Both the position numbers and the translations under genes were made by a program. 64,000 nt of DNA from contig SAXG01000022.1 in assembly GCA_012932865.1 (NCBI GenBank), forward strand, positions 62,001 to 126,000. The letters run 5' to 3'. Below are positions 29,988 to 41,322 of the stretch, in pieces. A model generated the notes under the pieces. The model did not search any database, was not told the DNA's origin, and saw only the letters and a program-made list of their open reading frames with translations. Every line of letters starts with the position of its first letter. The stretch's first letter is position 1. Origin of the DNA: Amylostereum areolatum (taxonomy: Eukaryota; Basidiomycota; Agaricomycetes; Russulales; Stereaceae).

Positions 29988-31264
29988 ACGGACCTCCTGA
30001 ACGCACCAGTTTTCCTCCCGTTCAACGGAAAGCCAATCACTCCCCGCGACGACGCACCACTCCCCTACCCTTGGTCCAACGCCGTCACAGTCAACTGCCT
30101 CGTCCCCGTACAGAACCTCTGCAAAAAAGATCCTTGGACCGCGCACGGCCTCAACTTCCGCATCTTCGAGTGGAGGTGGCATAAGGATCACGGTACTGTC
30201 GTCCTCGCTCTATACGTTCGGATCACTACGTGCATCAATGTAGATCTCGAACGCCTTGAATTCACCCTCCACGCCCCCACCTACCACACGTACCTCATCC
30301 AGAACACCCCCAACCCGATCCTCCAAACCAGTTTCACCTCCGTCTCCTAGTTTAATTGCTGGACCCCTGAATCTACCCCGCCACCAGTCCTCCATCCCAC
30401 TGTCAAGAGTAAGACCCTTCGCCGCCGCCGCCACGAACACAAGGTCTGCCAGGCATTAAAAGCCGGCTACCTCACCCAGAAACTCCTCGGTCGTTGCCCC
30501 GTTGCGGCCGACTTCTTCTAGAACCATCGCTTCCCAACCCTTCACCCGTCCCCCTACCCCTAAGTTCCCCCCAAGCATCTTCCGTGACTACTTCCCACAC
30601 GAATACTGCATCCTTACCTCCTCGGAAACCAAGAAACCGGTACACTGGGCCCATAACCCCCCCAAAGAAGGCAGGCAAGACTGGTACATCTACGAAAGCG
30701 ACGGTAAATACCTCACAGACGACGACTTCGACACCGCTGCCAACGTCCTTGCCGCCTTCTATGACCCACCTTCATCTTCTTCCCCACCGCCCCGCTGATC
30801 CACCGTCCTCCTCCCCCCCAAGGGAATCAAGTTCGACAACGTCACCAGGAAGTGGTACGTGTATCGACGAAACCAGCAAGGAACACCAGGGCGCACAGTA
30901 GTTGAGTGGCAGCCCTCTAGTACCAACCCTATTCAGGATCTCTGGTTTTGGAGACACAACCAGGAGCTCGTTACCCCCTCTTGAATTCCAAGTCGCATGC
31001 GAAGTCCAAATTGAGCTTGACGAAGCTAAAGAAAACCGTAAGGAACGCCGGCACCAACAAGAAGAAGCCTTCAACCAATCCCTCGACATCGCCCTCCCCG
31101 ACACCATGCCCAACACTGAATCTAAGCCTGCCGTCTCCAAGTGGGAGATCGGCCCCAAACCGAAGCCTTTCAAAGGTGATAGACGCGACACCCTCCGGTT
31201 CTCCCTCGAGCTCCATATGTTCCTGCGCATTAACAAGGATGTTTATGCCACAGATGACGCCAAG
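29988..31264 (+). pseudogene. gag: Gypsy-B Gag, copy 4
   Basis: Begins at ACG in the context CCACCACGG (DLLNAPVFLPFNGKPITPRD) and stays open to 30350, then stop-separated pieces: KSKTLRRRRHEHKV, a segment with ILTSSETKKPVHWAHN at 30502-30798, KFDNVTRKWYVYRRNQQGTP, and SKPAVSKWEIGPKPKPFKGD at 31130-31264. The frame is also open upstream through the leader into the LTR, with no ATG near the expected start. Confidence 0.78.
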
Positions 31265-31649
31265 TTGAGATCGTCCTAATGTTAGAGATCGGTCCAGTGA
31301 CTGGCAGATCACCTAAGTCACCCAAAGAGAGAGAAGAAAGAGGATGGATTGGCAAGAGAGGGTCCAAGTCCAGGTGTAGGGCCGAAGCAGTATGTGGAGA
31401 ACAAAGAGGACAATCTAGGGAAAAGGGACGCAGAGGAGAGCCTTATATATGTCGAGGATCAATGATGCAATAATGGTGTGAGCAAGAGAACAATAAGGAA
31501 AAGGAAGGAGGAGGACAGAGTCCAGAGCAATGATGTCATAGATGAAAAGATAAGAGGAGTCATGTTGACAATGTCATGTGATGGGAAATAGAATCATGTG
31601 ACCAGACATGATGCAGCAAAAAGGGAAAGAATTGAGGTGATCCATGACA
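31265..31649 (-). repeat. Gypsy-C 5' LTR with primer site
   Basis: LTR 31280-31649 (370 bp) plus 15 bases of internal leader at 31265-31279. On minus the leader reads TT AGGACGATCT: the primer site again starts two bases after the LTR. It pairs with the LTR start region AGATTGTCCT at 9 of 10 bases, and with the AGATCGTCC version in the other LTR exactly over nine. Outer 5-mers do not match. Confidence 0.8.
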
Positions 31650-32298
31650 GACGGGTTCAAACAGACAAAGGGTACCACCGCCCATGAATACTTCACCAAG
31701 TTCGAGCAACTGGAAAGGAAGGCAGGGTACTCCACGGCGCAAGACCCCATTCACCTCATGCAGCTGCTCAAGCACAACATCTACTACTGGACCATCGACT
31801 CCATCTATGACAGCGGTCACGTCCCTCAGAAATATAAGGACCTCAAGAAGCGCATTATCCTGATCGATGGTCTATGACAGGAGTGGAAGGACCTGAAGAC
31901 CCAATGCAATGGCCCCACGCAGAACCAAAAATCCAAAGGACAAGGATTGTCCAATGGGCAGCAAGGGGGGCAGATTCCATGGCACCATGATGGAACCGGC
32001 ACAATACACGGTGGCAAAAGACAGCCGATGGACGTCAACCATGTCGACATTAAGGGCCAATGCTTCCGCTGTGGACAGAATGGCCACCAGGTGCAGGATT
32101 GCAGGGCAGATATGAAAAACATTCGAGACATGTGGAGGAGGGACCGGTACATGGAACCACCGAAGTGGGAGGCTCAAGCATAGACATTTGAGATGCCCAC
32201 CACTTGGGCTAGGAGCTTGTCGGCTGAAGATCAGAAAAGTGTGATAGACGTGCTTCAAGCTCAGCCAAAGGTGGAGGAGAAGAAGGAGGATTTTTGAG
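31650..32298 (+). pseudogene. gag: Gypsy-A Gag C-terminal half
   Basis: FKQTKGTTAHEYFTKFEQLE, RKAGYSTAQDPIHLMQLLKH is capsid. After one stop comes a basic, glutamine-rich linker and the zinc knuckle CFRCGQNGHQVQDC (CX2CX4HX4C) near 32061-32102. It ends KKEDF stop at 32296-32298, where GGATTTT sits in the place of the GGGTTTT slip site of copy 1. Confidence 0.82.
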
Positions 32299-34741
32299 GG
32301 GGCTGACAATGTACATGGCATCTGAAGCCCAAGTTTCTGTTTCTCGCTCATCTAGTTTTGTTGCGCCTCAGTGGCCTGGTTCTTATTTGTATATGTGCAT
32401 GGCTGACTCGGAATGTACTACTATGGGGAATATCCCCATTATAACTTCTCTTATGGACTCTATTGGTAAGGGCACGTGTCCCATTGTTATTTTAGATACT
32501 CAGGCTTCAATTTGTGAGCCTTCGGCTTTAGATACAGCATCAGTTTTGGCTTTGGTTTCGGATACAATGCGATAGAAGGGGCACGGCACCCAAATCATGT
32601 TATATGGCACCTGGAACGGCTTAATGGACACTTTGGTGCTTAAGAGAAGACAAACCCGAAAGCGCAATTGCAATCTTGCACATCTGGAAACACCATCGAC
32701 ACTGTGACGAGGCTACTTATGAAGCTATCAAGGAGATAACTGGCATGAGAGACGAATTAGCATGCCAAGCTCTACTAGAGCTTGCCACTCCTATGCAGTT
32801 CATAAGCTCCTCAAGCGCTAAGGAACAAACAGTCATCCCCACACAACTTGTGGTAGATTCCAAGCGCATTATCAAAGCTCTTGCACTCCTATACAGTGGT
32901 TGCACTGGCTCGTGTATCAACACAAAGTTTGTGCAGGAAAATCTCATCCCCATGTGACGGACTGCTCACCCAATCCTAGTACAAAATGCAGACAGCACTC
33001 TCAATGCAGGAGGGCCCATCATGGAATATGTTATGCTTCGTCTAATCATTCAAGACCATGAAGAAAATATTGACCTGGTGGTCTCCAATCTAGAAGATAC
33101 GGACCTCTTCATTGCACATGAGTGGCTAAGAAAGCACAACCCTTGCATTGACTGGAAAACAGGGTCAATAGAATTTGACCAATACTCTACCAGCTACTCT
33201 CGTCCCCCTCCCCTTCTCAAAATTGATGATGACGAAGAAGAGGAGGAAGAGCCAGTCCACATGGAAAAGGACGAATAGCTGTTTGCTTTCGACTAGGATG
33301 GTTACAAAGCGACATACCACATCTGGACCCATGCATTGGACATTGCAATTGAAGAGCACGCTAAGAAAAAGGAACAGACCTTCTCTGAGTGAGTTCCAAT
33401 GGCGTACCACAAATTCAAGGACATCTTTGACAAAGACGACTTTGACAAGCTCCCTGAGCAACGCCCATAGGACCACACCATTGAGCTCACTCCTAACTTC
33501 AAACCGGTTGATTGCAAAGTTTACCCCCTCACATTGGACAAGCAGAAGCAACTGGATGCCTTTTTGGAAGAGAACCTGAGATCTGGCCGGATCCAACCAT
33601 CCAAATCGCCTATGGCCTCCCCATTCTTCTTCATCAAGAAAAATGATGGCTCACTACATTCTGTACAGGACTATCGAAAGCTTAATGAGATGACAATAAA
33701 GAACCGTTACCCACTCCCACTCATCCAAGAGTTGGTCGACAAGCTTAAGGGAGCACAGCACTTTACCAAGCTCAATATCTGATAGTGATACAACAATGTT
33801 TGGATTAAAGAAGGGGACAAATGGAAAGCTGTGTTCCGCACGAACAAAGGTCTCTACAAGCCTACAGTCATATTCTTCAGACTCACCAACTCCCCGTCTA
33901 CGTTCCAAGCCTTGATAAACGACCTGTTCAAAGACTTGATCCACTAAGGAGTCATGGTTGTCTATTTAGATAACATCCTCATCTTCACACATATGCTAGA
34001 AGAACATCATCAGATGGTCAAGGAGGTTCTCCAGATCCTAAGAGAAAACAAACTCTATCTGAAGCTAGAAAGGTGCGAGTTTGAGAAGGCAGAAATTGAA
34101 TATCTGGGCATGATTGTCAGCGGAGGAAGGGTTTGCATGGATATAGCAAAGGTTGCAGTAATCACCAATTGGCCAGCCCCCAAAACAAAGAAATAACTTC
34201 AATTGTTTTTGGGCTTTTGCAACTTCTACCGTCGCTTTATCAAGGACTTCAGTGGCATTGCTCACCCAATGACTAAGCTCACAGGGAAGACGGAATGGGT
34301 CTAGGACACCCCGCAGCAGGAGGTGTTTGAGGAACTCAAGCGGCGTATAACATTGCAGCCAGTTCTAGCAATCCCTACAGATAATGGGCAATTCCGTGTC
34401 AAAGCAGACTCCTCTGATTATGCCACGGGCGCGGTACTTTTGCAACAATAGGACAATGGCAAATGGCACCTGGTTGCCTTCTTATCCAAGTCTCTTAGTA
34501 AAGCTGAGAGAAACTATGAGATCTATGACAAGGAATTACTGGCTATCATGATGGCGCTAGAGGAATGGACAATATCTCATAGGTGCATGATAGGAGTTTG
34601 AAATCTGGTTGGATCATCGTAATCTCATGTACTTCTGCAAGGTGTAGAAGCTAAATCGGAGACAAGCACAGTGGCTAATGGAGCTACAAGAATATCATTG
34701 TACGCTACTCCACAAGCCTGGCAAAACAATGGGTACTTGGT
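32297..34741 (+). pseudogene. pol: Gypsy-A protease, RT and RNase H, copy 2
   Basis: Protease ALALLYSGCTGSCINTKFV has LYSG where copy 1 has LDSG, so the catalytic aspartate is lost. [38 protein letters not shown], then VVYLDNILIFTHMLEEHHQM, so the YxDD box reads YLDN, also inactive. RNase H region: [37 protein letters not shown]. There are at least six stops, for example TGG to TGA/TAG and CGA to TGA. A well-preserved but dead copy. Confidence 0.86.
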
Positions 34742-34917
34742 GGGGAGTGGGCCATTGCAAGCATGGCAGTACGGTTCCCTCCTTTCTTTTGTTTTACAAT
34801 GCATTGTCCACAGCCTCTACACGTATACATATGTTCATTTATAGGTATAGGATATAGAAGTATGTAAATATCCACACTTCACTTCTCTGCAACATGTGAG
34901 TACCACTGAGTGTGCAC

Positions 34918-35572
34918 TAGAGCTCTTCACGAGTGGCTATACTCGTGAGTACCTGTATGAGTACCTGTAAGGCACATCCGTGGGTATTGCCATCCGCGGA
35001 TACGAGTACTCGTGTGCCTGATACTCGTGAGAGTACAGGTATGACTTTTGAGCTCACAGGTTACCTGTGCAAGTACCTGTCAAATACCTGTCAGGTACTT
35101 TGGCAGGGTTGATCTTGATATAATTACAGATAATAGCTGTTGGATTGATATAAGCATTCTCTCTTGCAGATCCTTATGTACTGTTGTTTCTATTATGGCC
35201 CCTTTCCCATCCATTTCCTCTCCTCCCCTCACATATATAGCTAAAAGCCTTGCGTGGTATGCTGTATCATACTCTGATACATGTTTATCTGTACTTAAAT
35301 GTTACTAGCATTATCCTTGCCTTGAAGATGGAGTGTCAATATGCCTAACAGAGCTTCCAAGATGAGTCCAAGAAGGCCACTACTACTGCTTGTATCATAT
35401 TTTCTAGGAATGACAGGTACTTGTCATACCTGTGTATCCGCGAGTGGGAGTATCCGTGCCACAGGTACCTGTGTGCCTGATACTCGTGAGAGTGGGAGTA
35501 TAAGATCTGGAGCCACAGATACCTGTCTCAAGGTTGCAGGTACCTGTAAGAGTGCACTCATGAAGAGCTCTA
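34918..35572. mobile_element. 655-bp nonautonomous hAT-like element
   Basis: The ends TAGAGCTCTTCACGAGT and, inverted, TAGAGCTCTTCATGAGT match the hAT 5'-YARNG terminus rule. The subterminal 150-200 bp on each side is packed with GTACCTG, ACTCGTGAG and CGAGTATC-type short repeats in both orientations, as expected of transposase-binding sites. The middle is AT-rich and noncoding. The right end lies in a Gypsy-B LTR; the left flank is different sequence, and no 8-bp duplication (gtgtgcac versus agtcatgg) is seen, so the left side was rearranged. Confidence 0.72.
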
Positions 35573-35753
35573 AGTCATGGGGTGGAGGACGGAAGTCCGG
35601 ATCGATGATGTCATAGATAAGGATGCGGAACCCCACTTGGAAGTCCGGGCGATGACGTCGTTGAAGCATGTGATGCGAAGGCAAGTCATGTGCCGTGACA
35701 CGTTGCGTGTACGAGGTCTGCAAACGAGGAGAGAAATGGAGCGATCCGTGACA
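35573..35753 (-). repeat. Gypsy-B 3' LTR, copy 3, truncated
   Basis: Only the first 181 bp (minus TGTCACGG onward) remain; the rest is cut by the hAT-like element at 34918-35572. Confidence 0.87.
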
Positions 35754-35781
35754 TTACCCCCCCTTTAAGACGCGCTTTTGC

Positions 35782-37606
35782 CTAGAGCGCGATGTCATCT
35801 GCAAGGGTAGATGCGAGGAAATTGTCAAAGGAGATGCCGAGGGAACGCACAGGGCGGGGCGCATTTGGATGGTATTTGTGGAAGGCGTCGATCATGTTGG
35901 TGACCTTTGAGAGCGAGGAGCGAGGGAGCCAGGTATTCTCGGAGTCAGGATAGCCTGCCCACTTGACGAGATATTGTATGCCTTTCTTGTTGCGGGTCGG
36001 CTTCGAGTCAATGATGTCTTCAACGTCGTATTCTTCTTCGTCGTCAATGAGGTCGGGTGGCCAGTTGTTCATAGTTCGGACCATGTGCCGTTGTCTCCTT
36101 GTACGCGGTGAGCAGCGAAGCATGGAAGACCAGGTGGGTTCTCCACGTCTTCGGCAGCTTCAGGTGGTAGTTCACTGGGCTAATGATGTCAATGATCTCG
36201 AAGGGTCCGAATCGTTTGGCAGCAAGCTTAGCTTTCGGCCTCGTCGTCTTCAGGTTTTTGCCTTCGAGCCAGACCTTGTCTCCAATGGCAAACAGTATCA
36301 ATTTGCTGATTGTGTCGCCATTGTAGTGCTTCATTAAGTCAGATGCGAGGGCAAGGCTGGCCTTGATCTCCTGTCAGACTTCTTCCAGTTGACGGAGGCG
36401 TTCTTCAACTGCATGGACCTTTGAGGATGGGTTGACGGATGGGTACATCTTGGGGAGGAAGCCGTAGAGGACTTCAAAAGGGGCCTTTCCAGTAGCTGCA
36501 TGGGTGCGGGAGTTGTGAGAAAACTCGAAGAAGGGAAACCACTTCATCCAGTCGTCTTGACGGTAGTTGCAGAATACTCGCAGGAACTGCTCAAGGTTCT
36601 GGTTCTTGTGTTCGGTCTGGCTGTCTGTCTGTGGGTGATATGCTGTGCTAAGGGCAGACTTGATCCCGAGCTTCTCGTTGAGTGTACGCATTACCTGCCC
36701 AGCAAATTGGGGTCCACAATCCGAGATGATCTTGTCCGCTAAGCCGTAGTGTCAGTATACCTTGTCGAAGAGAATGTCGGCCATGCCATCGCTGGTGATC
36801 TTCGTTGTACACGGGGTGGTAACCACCATCTTGGTGAGGTGATCGACCACAATGTTGACGGTGTTATAGCCTTCGCAGTCAGGGAGCTCGACAATGAAGT
36901 CGGTAGAGATGACGCCAAATGGTCGATCGGGTACTTCATTCGGGATCATGTCGACGTGGGGTCGGCTGCTCTGTGTCTTTGTCGACTGGCAGGTTGCGCA
37001 TCCTGCTACAAAGTCGCGGACGAAGACAGACATGCCAGGCCACCAATATTCACGACTCACAAGTTCGTAAGTCTTGAAGCGGCCAGGGTGTCCAGCCAGG
37101 GGCGATTCATGGTACATTTTGACAATGTTGTGTCGCAACTCATCGTCTGCAGGGACATATACCTTTCCTCTAAACAGGACTAGGCCTTCTTCATAGTTCC
37201 ACTCTTGAAGGTTCTTGACGAGTGTACGTGGTCCATTCCGTAAGATGGCATCCAGAGCTTGAACAACCTCGATGTCCTTGGTCTTGCAGTCGCGGATACG
37301 TCGTCGGAGTTCGACATCGCCGAGGGAGGTTACTGCTCCTGGCCTTGTTGCACGTATCTGGAAGTACTTGGGGTCGAGTAGGACGCACTCCTTGTTGTCG
37401 TTTTCAATGCCCTGCTTGTGATCAGGTCGTCGGGACATTGGGTCTGGGCGATGGGATACTCCTGGTTTGTGAACGAGCGAGAAGTCAAATCGAGTGAGGA
37501 ATAGAGCCCAACGTGCCTGTCGGCGGCTCAGCTTCTGTGCTGTCTTGAAGTGCTCCAGGTTCTTGTGGTCTGTCCAGATTTCGACGGTGTCGGGGGCTTC
37601 TTCGAG
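35782..37606 (-). pseudogene. pol: Gypsy-B integrase and chromodomain, copy 3
   Basis: After RNase H, HNIVKMYHESPLAGHPGRF, REYWWPGMSVFVRDFVAGCA form the zinc end. FIVELPDCEGYNTVNIVVDH, CGPQFAGQVM, YHPQTDSQTEHKNQNLEQFL contain the D,D,E core. PFEVLYGFLPKMYPS, DKVWLEGKNLKTTRPKAKLA and FGPFEIIDIISPVNYHLKLP lead to a chromodomain (YDVEDIIDSKPTRNKKGIQY, LVKWAGYPDSENTWLPRSSL). A few single stops break an otherwise continuous frame. It catalyses integration and probably directs it to heterochromatin. Confidence 0.88.
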
Positions 37607-39771
37607 CTAGTGGCGCCAGGCTTCGAGCGCACGGATGATTGTGAGTAGCTTCTTGTCGTAGATGTCGTAGTTGTGTTCCGGTTCTGATAGGTCCTTGGAC
37701 AGATACGCCACTGGATGCCAGTGGCTGTCGTCGCCTTTCTGCGAGAGTATACCTCCAGTAGCAAAGTCCGAGGCGTCAACTTCGACAAGGTAGGGTTTCC
37801 TTGGATCAGGCATAACTAAGACAGGGGAGGAGGTGAACGCAGCTTTAAGTGCGTTAAATGCCGTCTGGCATTCCGTCGACCAATTCCATGTGCAGTCCTT
37901 CTTTGTTAGGTCGAACAGAGGTCGTGCGATCTTGGAGAAATCCTTGATGAAGTGTCGGTAGAAATTACCAAATCCGAGGAAGGATTGTACATCCTTGACC
38001 ATCCGGGGTGTCGGCCAGTCCTGGATACCAGCTACCTTGACGGGGTCCATGGCGATCTTGTCGTGTGAGATAATGAGTCCCAGGTATTCAACGGAGTCCT
38101 GCTCGAAGACACATTTCTCCGGCTTAAGGAACAGGTCATTGTCTTGTAGGCGTTGGAGAACCTGTCGCACTATGGCGCGATGTTCTTCCATAGCTCGAGT
38201 GAATACGAGGATGTCGTCCATGTATATGATGACTTTGCCCGAGTCGATGAGATCCTTGAAAAGTTCGTTCATCATTGCCTGGAACGTCGCGGGGGAGTTC
38301 ATAAGCCCGAAAAACATCACCGTAGGTTCAAAGAGGCCGCGATTCGTCTTGAACGCAGCCTTCCACTCGTCGCCTTCCTTGATGCGGACGTTGTTGTACC
38401 CTCAGCGGACGTCCATCTTGGAGAAGATCTTTGCACCTTTGAGGCGGTCGACAATTTCTGAGATCAGCGGCAAGGGATACTCGTTCTTGACGGTACCCTT
38501 GTTCAGCTCTCGATAGTCCTGTACAGGCCGCAGCTTCCCATCCTTCTTTTTGACAAAGAAGAACGGACTTGCCTGCGGCAACTTCGATGGGCGAACGTAG
38601 CCCTTCTTCAGGTGGTCGTCGAGGAAGGTATCGAGCTCAATCTGCTCGGAGGGGGAGAGCGGATAGATCTTGCAGGGCTTGGGTTTGAAGCCATCCTTCA
38701 TGTCGATGGCATGGTCCCATGGTCGTCGGTCGGGTAGTCGTTCAGAGGTTTTCTTGTCAAATACCGACACGAAGTCGCGGTACGGAGGGGGGACTAAGTC
38801 TTCGAAGGTTTGCGGGCGTGCGTTCTCTTTTGAATGCTCTGCAAGCTCCTGCGATTTTGTAAAGCCCGCGCGGATGGGTACTGCATCTGGATTAGGACCA
38901 TCGGTTTCAGGGAGGATTCCAGCGCGGCGTAGTCCATTGATCTCCCAGTCTCGGAATACCATAGGCCGCTCATCGTCATCTTCAGTGAAGAGTCGTGCAG
39001 GTAGAGGGGAGTGGTAGACCGTGCGAACACGAACACCTTTGACTCTGCATGCAGGAATGACATAAGTGGGGACTGGGGTCCAGGACACATACGTCGGCTC
39101 TGGGAAGGGATCGTCCAGAACGAGAGGTGTCCTCGGGGTTTTACCTGCTTCAACCTTACGCTGTGACTGGATCGATGATGGTTTCCGTGGCTTGGTTGCG
39201 AGGTTCGTCACAGGAGGTTTGGACAGAGTGCACGAGGGAGGGCAGCGGAGCATGTCAACACGGTCTTGTTGCCAGTCTATGGTGGAATTGTGCTCGTCGA
39301 GCCAGTCTGTTCCAAGGATCATGTCATGATCGCCGATGTCGGTGATGAAGAACTCAGCTTCTTCCTCATGGTATGCCTTTGAATCTTGCGAGTATATCCG
39401 GATCCGCTGGGTCGTTGTGTCGTGTACCCAGCCCATGATGTTCTCGGTGCCGTCCACATTACGCACGGGGAACAGGTTTTCTAGTTTTCTCAGCTTCCTG
39501 CGTTCAGCGAAGCTTCGGTTGATGATGATTCCTTCTGCACCGCTGTCAAGCAGTGCATCTGCGTCGATTTGTCGGCCTGTCGCTCATCCAATCATTTTGA
39601 CCTTGAGCGTTATCGAGGGTATCTGCCTATTCTTCGTGACGGTAGAGAGGTGCACACACGATAGATACGATTGCTCACATGAGGTCATAGATGATAGTAC
39701 AGAGAAGCGATTGTAAGATGCCAATGATATAAGTCCTTTGCCTCTGCCAGACAACGTGACTGGGGGGTGTT
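37607..39771 (-). pseudogene. pol: Gypsy-B protease, RT and RNase H, copy 3
   Basis: Retropepsin DADALLDSGAEGIIINRSFA, then GDHDMILGTDWLDEHNSTID; pre-RT DFVSVFDKKTSERLPDRRPW; RT SPFFFVKKKDGKLRPVQDYR. One stop replaces W in DVRWGYNNV. Then MMFFGLMNSPATFQAMMNEL, KVIIYMDDILVF (intact YxDD), FLGFGNFYRHFIKDFSKIAR, RNase H LVEVDASDFATGGILSQKGD and EHNYDIYDKKLLTIIRALEA. A stop stands before the linker to integrase. Only two or three point lesions separate it from a working enzyme. Confidence 0.88.
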
Positions 39772-39781
39772 TCAAAAATCC
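39772..39781 (-). promoter_or_regulatory. Gypsy-B gag-pol -1 frameshift site
   Basis: On minus GGATTTT then TGA. The protease frame is -1 relative to gag. GGATTTT is a less common but known slippery heptamer type. Copy 2 has GGATCTT and an extra base in the following C run, so its frames differ. Confidence 0.55.
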
Positions 39782-40819
39782 TGCGACTCTAGGATATCCT
39801 TCAACAGTGCCACTGCCTGCTCCTTACCTTCTGCATCCAGATCTTTCAGCTGGCGACTAGTGATCTTGGACGGGACTGAATGAAGTGGGCTGCCACTCAA
39901 CTACTGATCATCCTGGGGTTCCGTTCTTGTTCCGTCTATAGGCGTACCACTTCCTAGTTGTGTCGTTGTAGTTGATTCCTTCTGGGGCTTCGACTACAGC
40001 ACGTCGATGGGGTGGGGGCGAGTTGGTAGGGGAAGGGTTCAAGAAGCGCTGTAGAACGTCTGCAGCAGTGGCGAAGTCCGATTCTTCAACGTAGGGTTGT
40101 TCGTCGCGGTCGTCAAAGTACCAGTCTTGACGCTGAGGGTCTGGTTCGTTGTGGAGCCAACGTACGGATTCCTTAGTCTGCTGCGAGGTGAGGATATAGT
40201 ATTCTTTGGGACAGTAGTCTCGAAAAACGCCTGGGGGGAGGTTTGGAGTGGGGGGACGAGGGGCTGTGGAGGACGTGATCATGGTCTAGAAAAAGTCCGC
40301 CGCAATGGGGCGACGGCCGAGGAGTTTCTTGGTGAGGTAGCCGGCTTTTACTGCCTGGCGGATCTTGTGTTCGTGGTGGTGGCGACGAAGGGTCTTACCC
40401 TTGATGGTGGGACGGAGGACTGGTGGCGGGGTAGATTCGGGGGTCCAGCGGTTAAACTGGGAGACGGAGGTGAAACTGGTTTGGAGGATCGGGTTGGGGG
40501 TGTGCTGGATGAGGTACGTGTGGTAGGTGGGGGCGTGGAGGGTGAATTCAAGGCGTTTGAGATCTACATTGATGCACGTAGTGATCCGGACGTATAGGGC
40601 AAGGACGACAGTACCGTGATCCTTGTGCCACCTCCACTCGAAGATGCGGAAGTTGAGGCCGTGCGCGGTCCAAGGATCTTTCTTGCAGAGGTTCTGTACG
40701 GGGACAAGGCAGTTGACGGTGACGGTGTCGGACCAAAGGTAGGGGAGTGGTGCGTCGTCGCGGGGGGTGATCGGCTTTCCGTTGAACGGGAGGAAAACTG
40801 GTGCGTTCGGGAGGTCCGT
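39772..40819 (-). pseudogene. gag: Gypsy-B Gag, copy 3, capsid deleted
   Basis: Starts at ACG 40819 (CACCACGG context) with the same N-terminus as the other copies, continues to NYNDTTRKWYAYRRNKNGTP at about 39910. At about 39854 it jumps to the Gag tail (QLKDLDAEGKEQAVALLKDI). The missing 1.1 kb held the capsid and zinc knuckle seen in copy 2. It ends SQDF stop. Without capsid this copy could move only with help from others. Confidence 0.82.
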
Positions 40820-40886
40820 GGTGGAATTAACGTCGTAGAGACGGCAGAGGTAGATGGAGAGAGGGATGCGAGGTAGGCATAGGGGT

Positions 40887-40896
40887 AGACTGTCCA
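40887..40896 (-). other. Gypsy-B self-priming site, copy 3
   Basis: On minus TGGACAGTCT two bases after the LTR, complementary to LTR bases 41033-41042 (AGACTGTCCA on minus). Confidence 0.75.
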
Positions 40897-40898
40897 GG

Positions 40899-41322
40899 TG
40901 TCAGAAACGTAGTTTATGAGACCGATGGAACTGCCTAAGTCGCGACAATGGGAGGAGCGAGAGAGAACAAATGGATTCGAGAGTGTCAAGCCTAGGGTAG
41001 TGCAACACAGACTACAGTACTGTACGACGAGATGGACAGTCTGGGGAAAAGGGAAGAGAAGCACTGTCCTTATATACAGGTAGGAGCGATGGTGTGATGC
41101 AATGCGATAGTGGTGCGAGCGGGGGGAGACAATAAGAAAGGAGTCATAGGGCGGAGGGCGGAAGTCCGGAGCAATGATGTCATAGATAAGGGGACGGGGT
41201 TCCGCTCGGAAGTCCAGGCAATGATGTCGTTGGAGCATGTGATGCAAAGGAAAGTCATGTGCCATGACGTGTCGCATGTACGAGGTCTGCAAACAAAGAG
41301 AGAAATGGAGCGATCCATGACA
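40899..41322 (-). repeat. Gypsy-B 5' LTR, copy 3
   Basis: 424 bp, TGTCATGG to TTCTGACA on minus, with TATA box TATATAA and the same transcript-start sequence as the other copies. Confidence 0.91.

Larger units (their letters stand above)
29481..31264 (+). mobile_element. Gypsy-B copy 4: 5' LTR and gag only
   Basis: LTR 29481-29904, self-priming site TGGACAGTCT at 29907-29916, gag from 29988, cut at 31264 where 15 bases of Gypsy-C leader and an inverted Gypsy-C LTR begin. No pol. Confidence 0.87.
31650..34741 (+). mobile_element. Gypsy-A copy 2: gag end, protease, RT, RNase H
   Basis: Starts in the Gag capsid right after the inverted Gypsy-C LTR and runs to RNase H, fading out at about HKPGKTMG (34730). 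It overlaps copy 1 (14656-16410) and differs largely by CG to TG or CA changes; many of them make stops. No integrase or LTR. Confidence 0.85.
35573..41322 (-). mobile_element. Gypsy-B copy 3: most complete Gypsy-B
   Basis: 5' LTR 40899-41322, primer site 40887-40896, gag (with a deletion), -1 slip site, protease, RT, RNase H, integrase, chromodomain, purine tract (AAAGGGGGGGTAA on minus), and a 3' LTR truncated at 35573 by the hAT-like element. It serves as the reference for the other copies. Stops are few; YMDD is intact. Confidence 0.9.
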
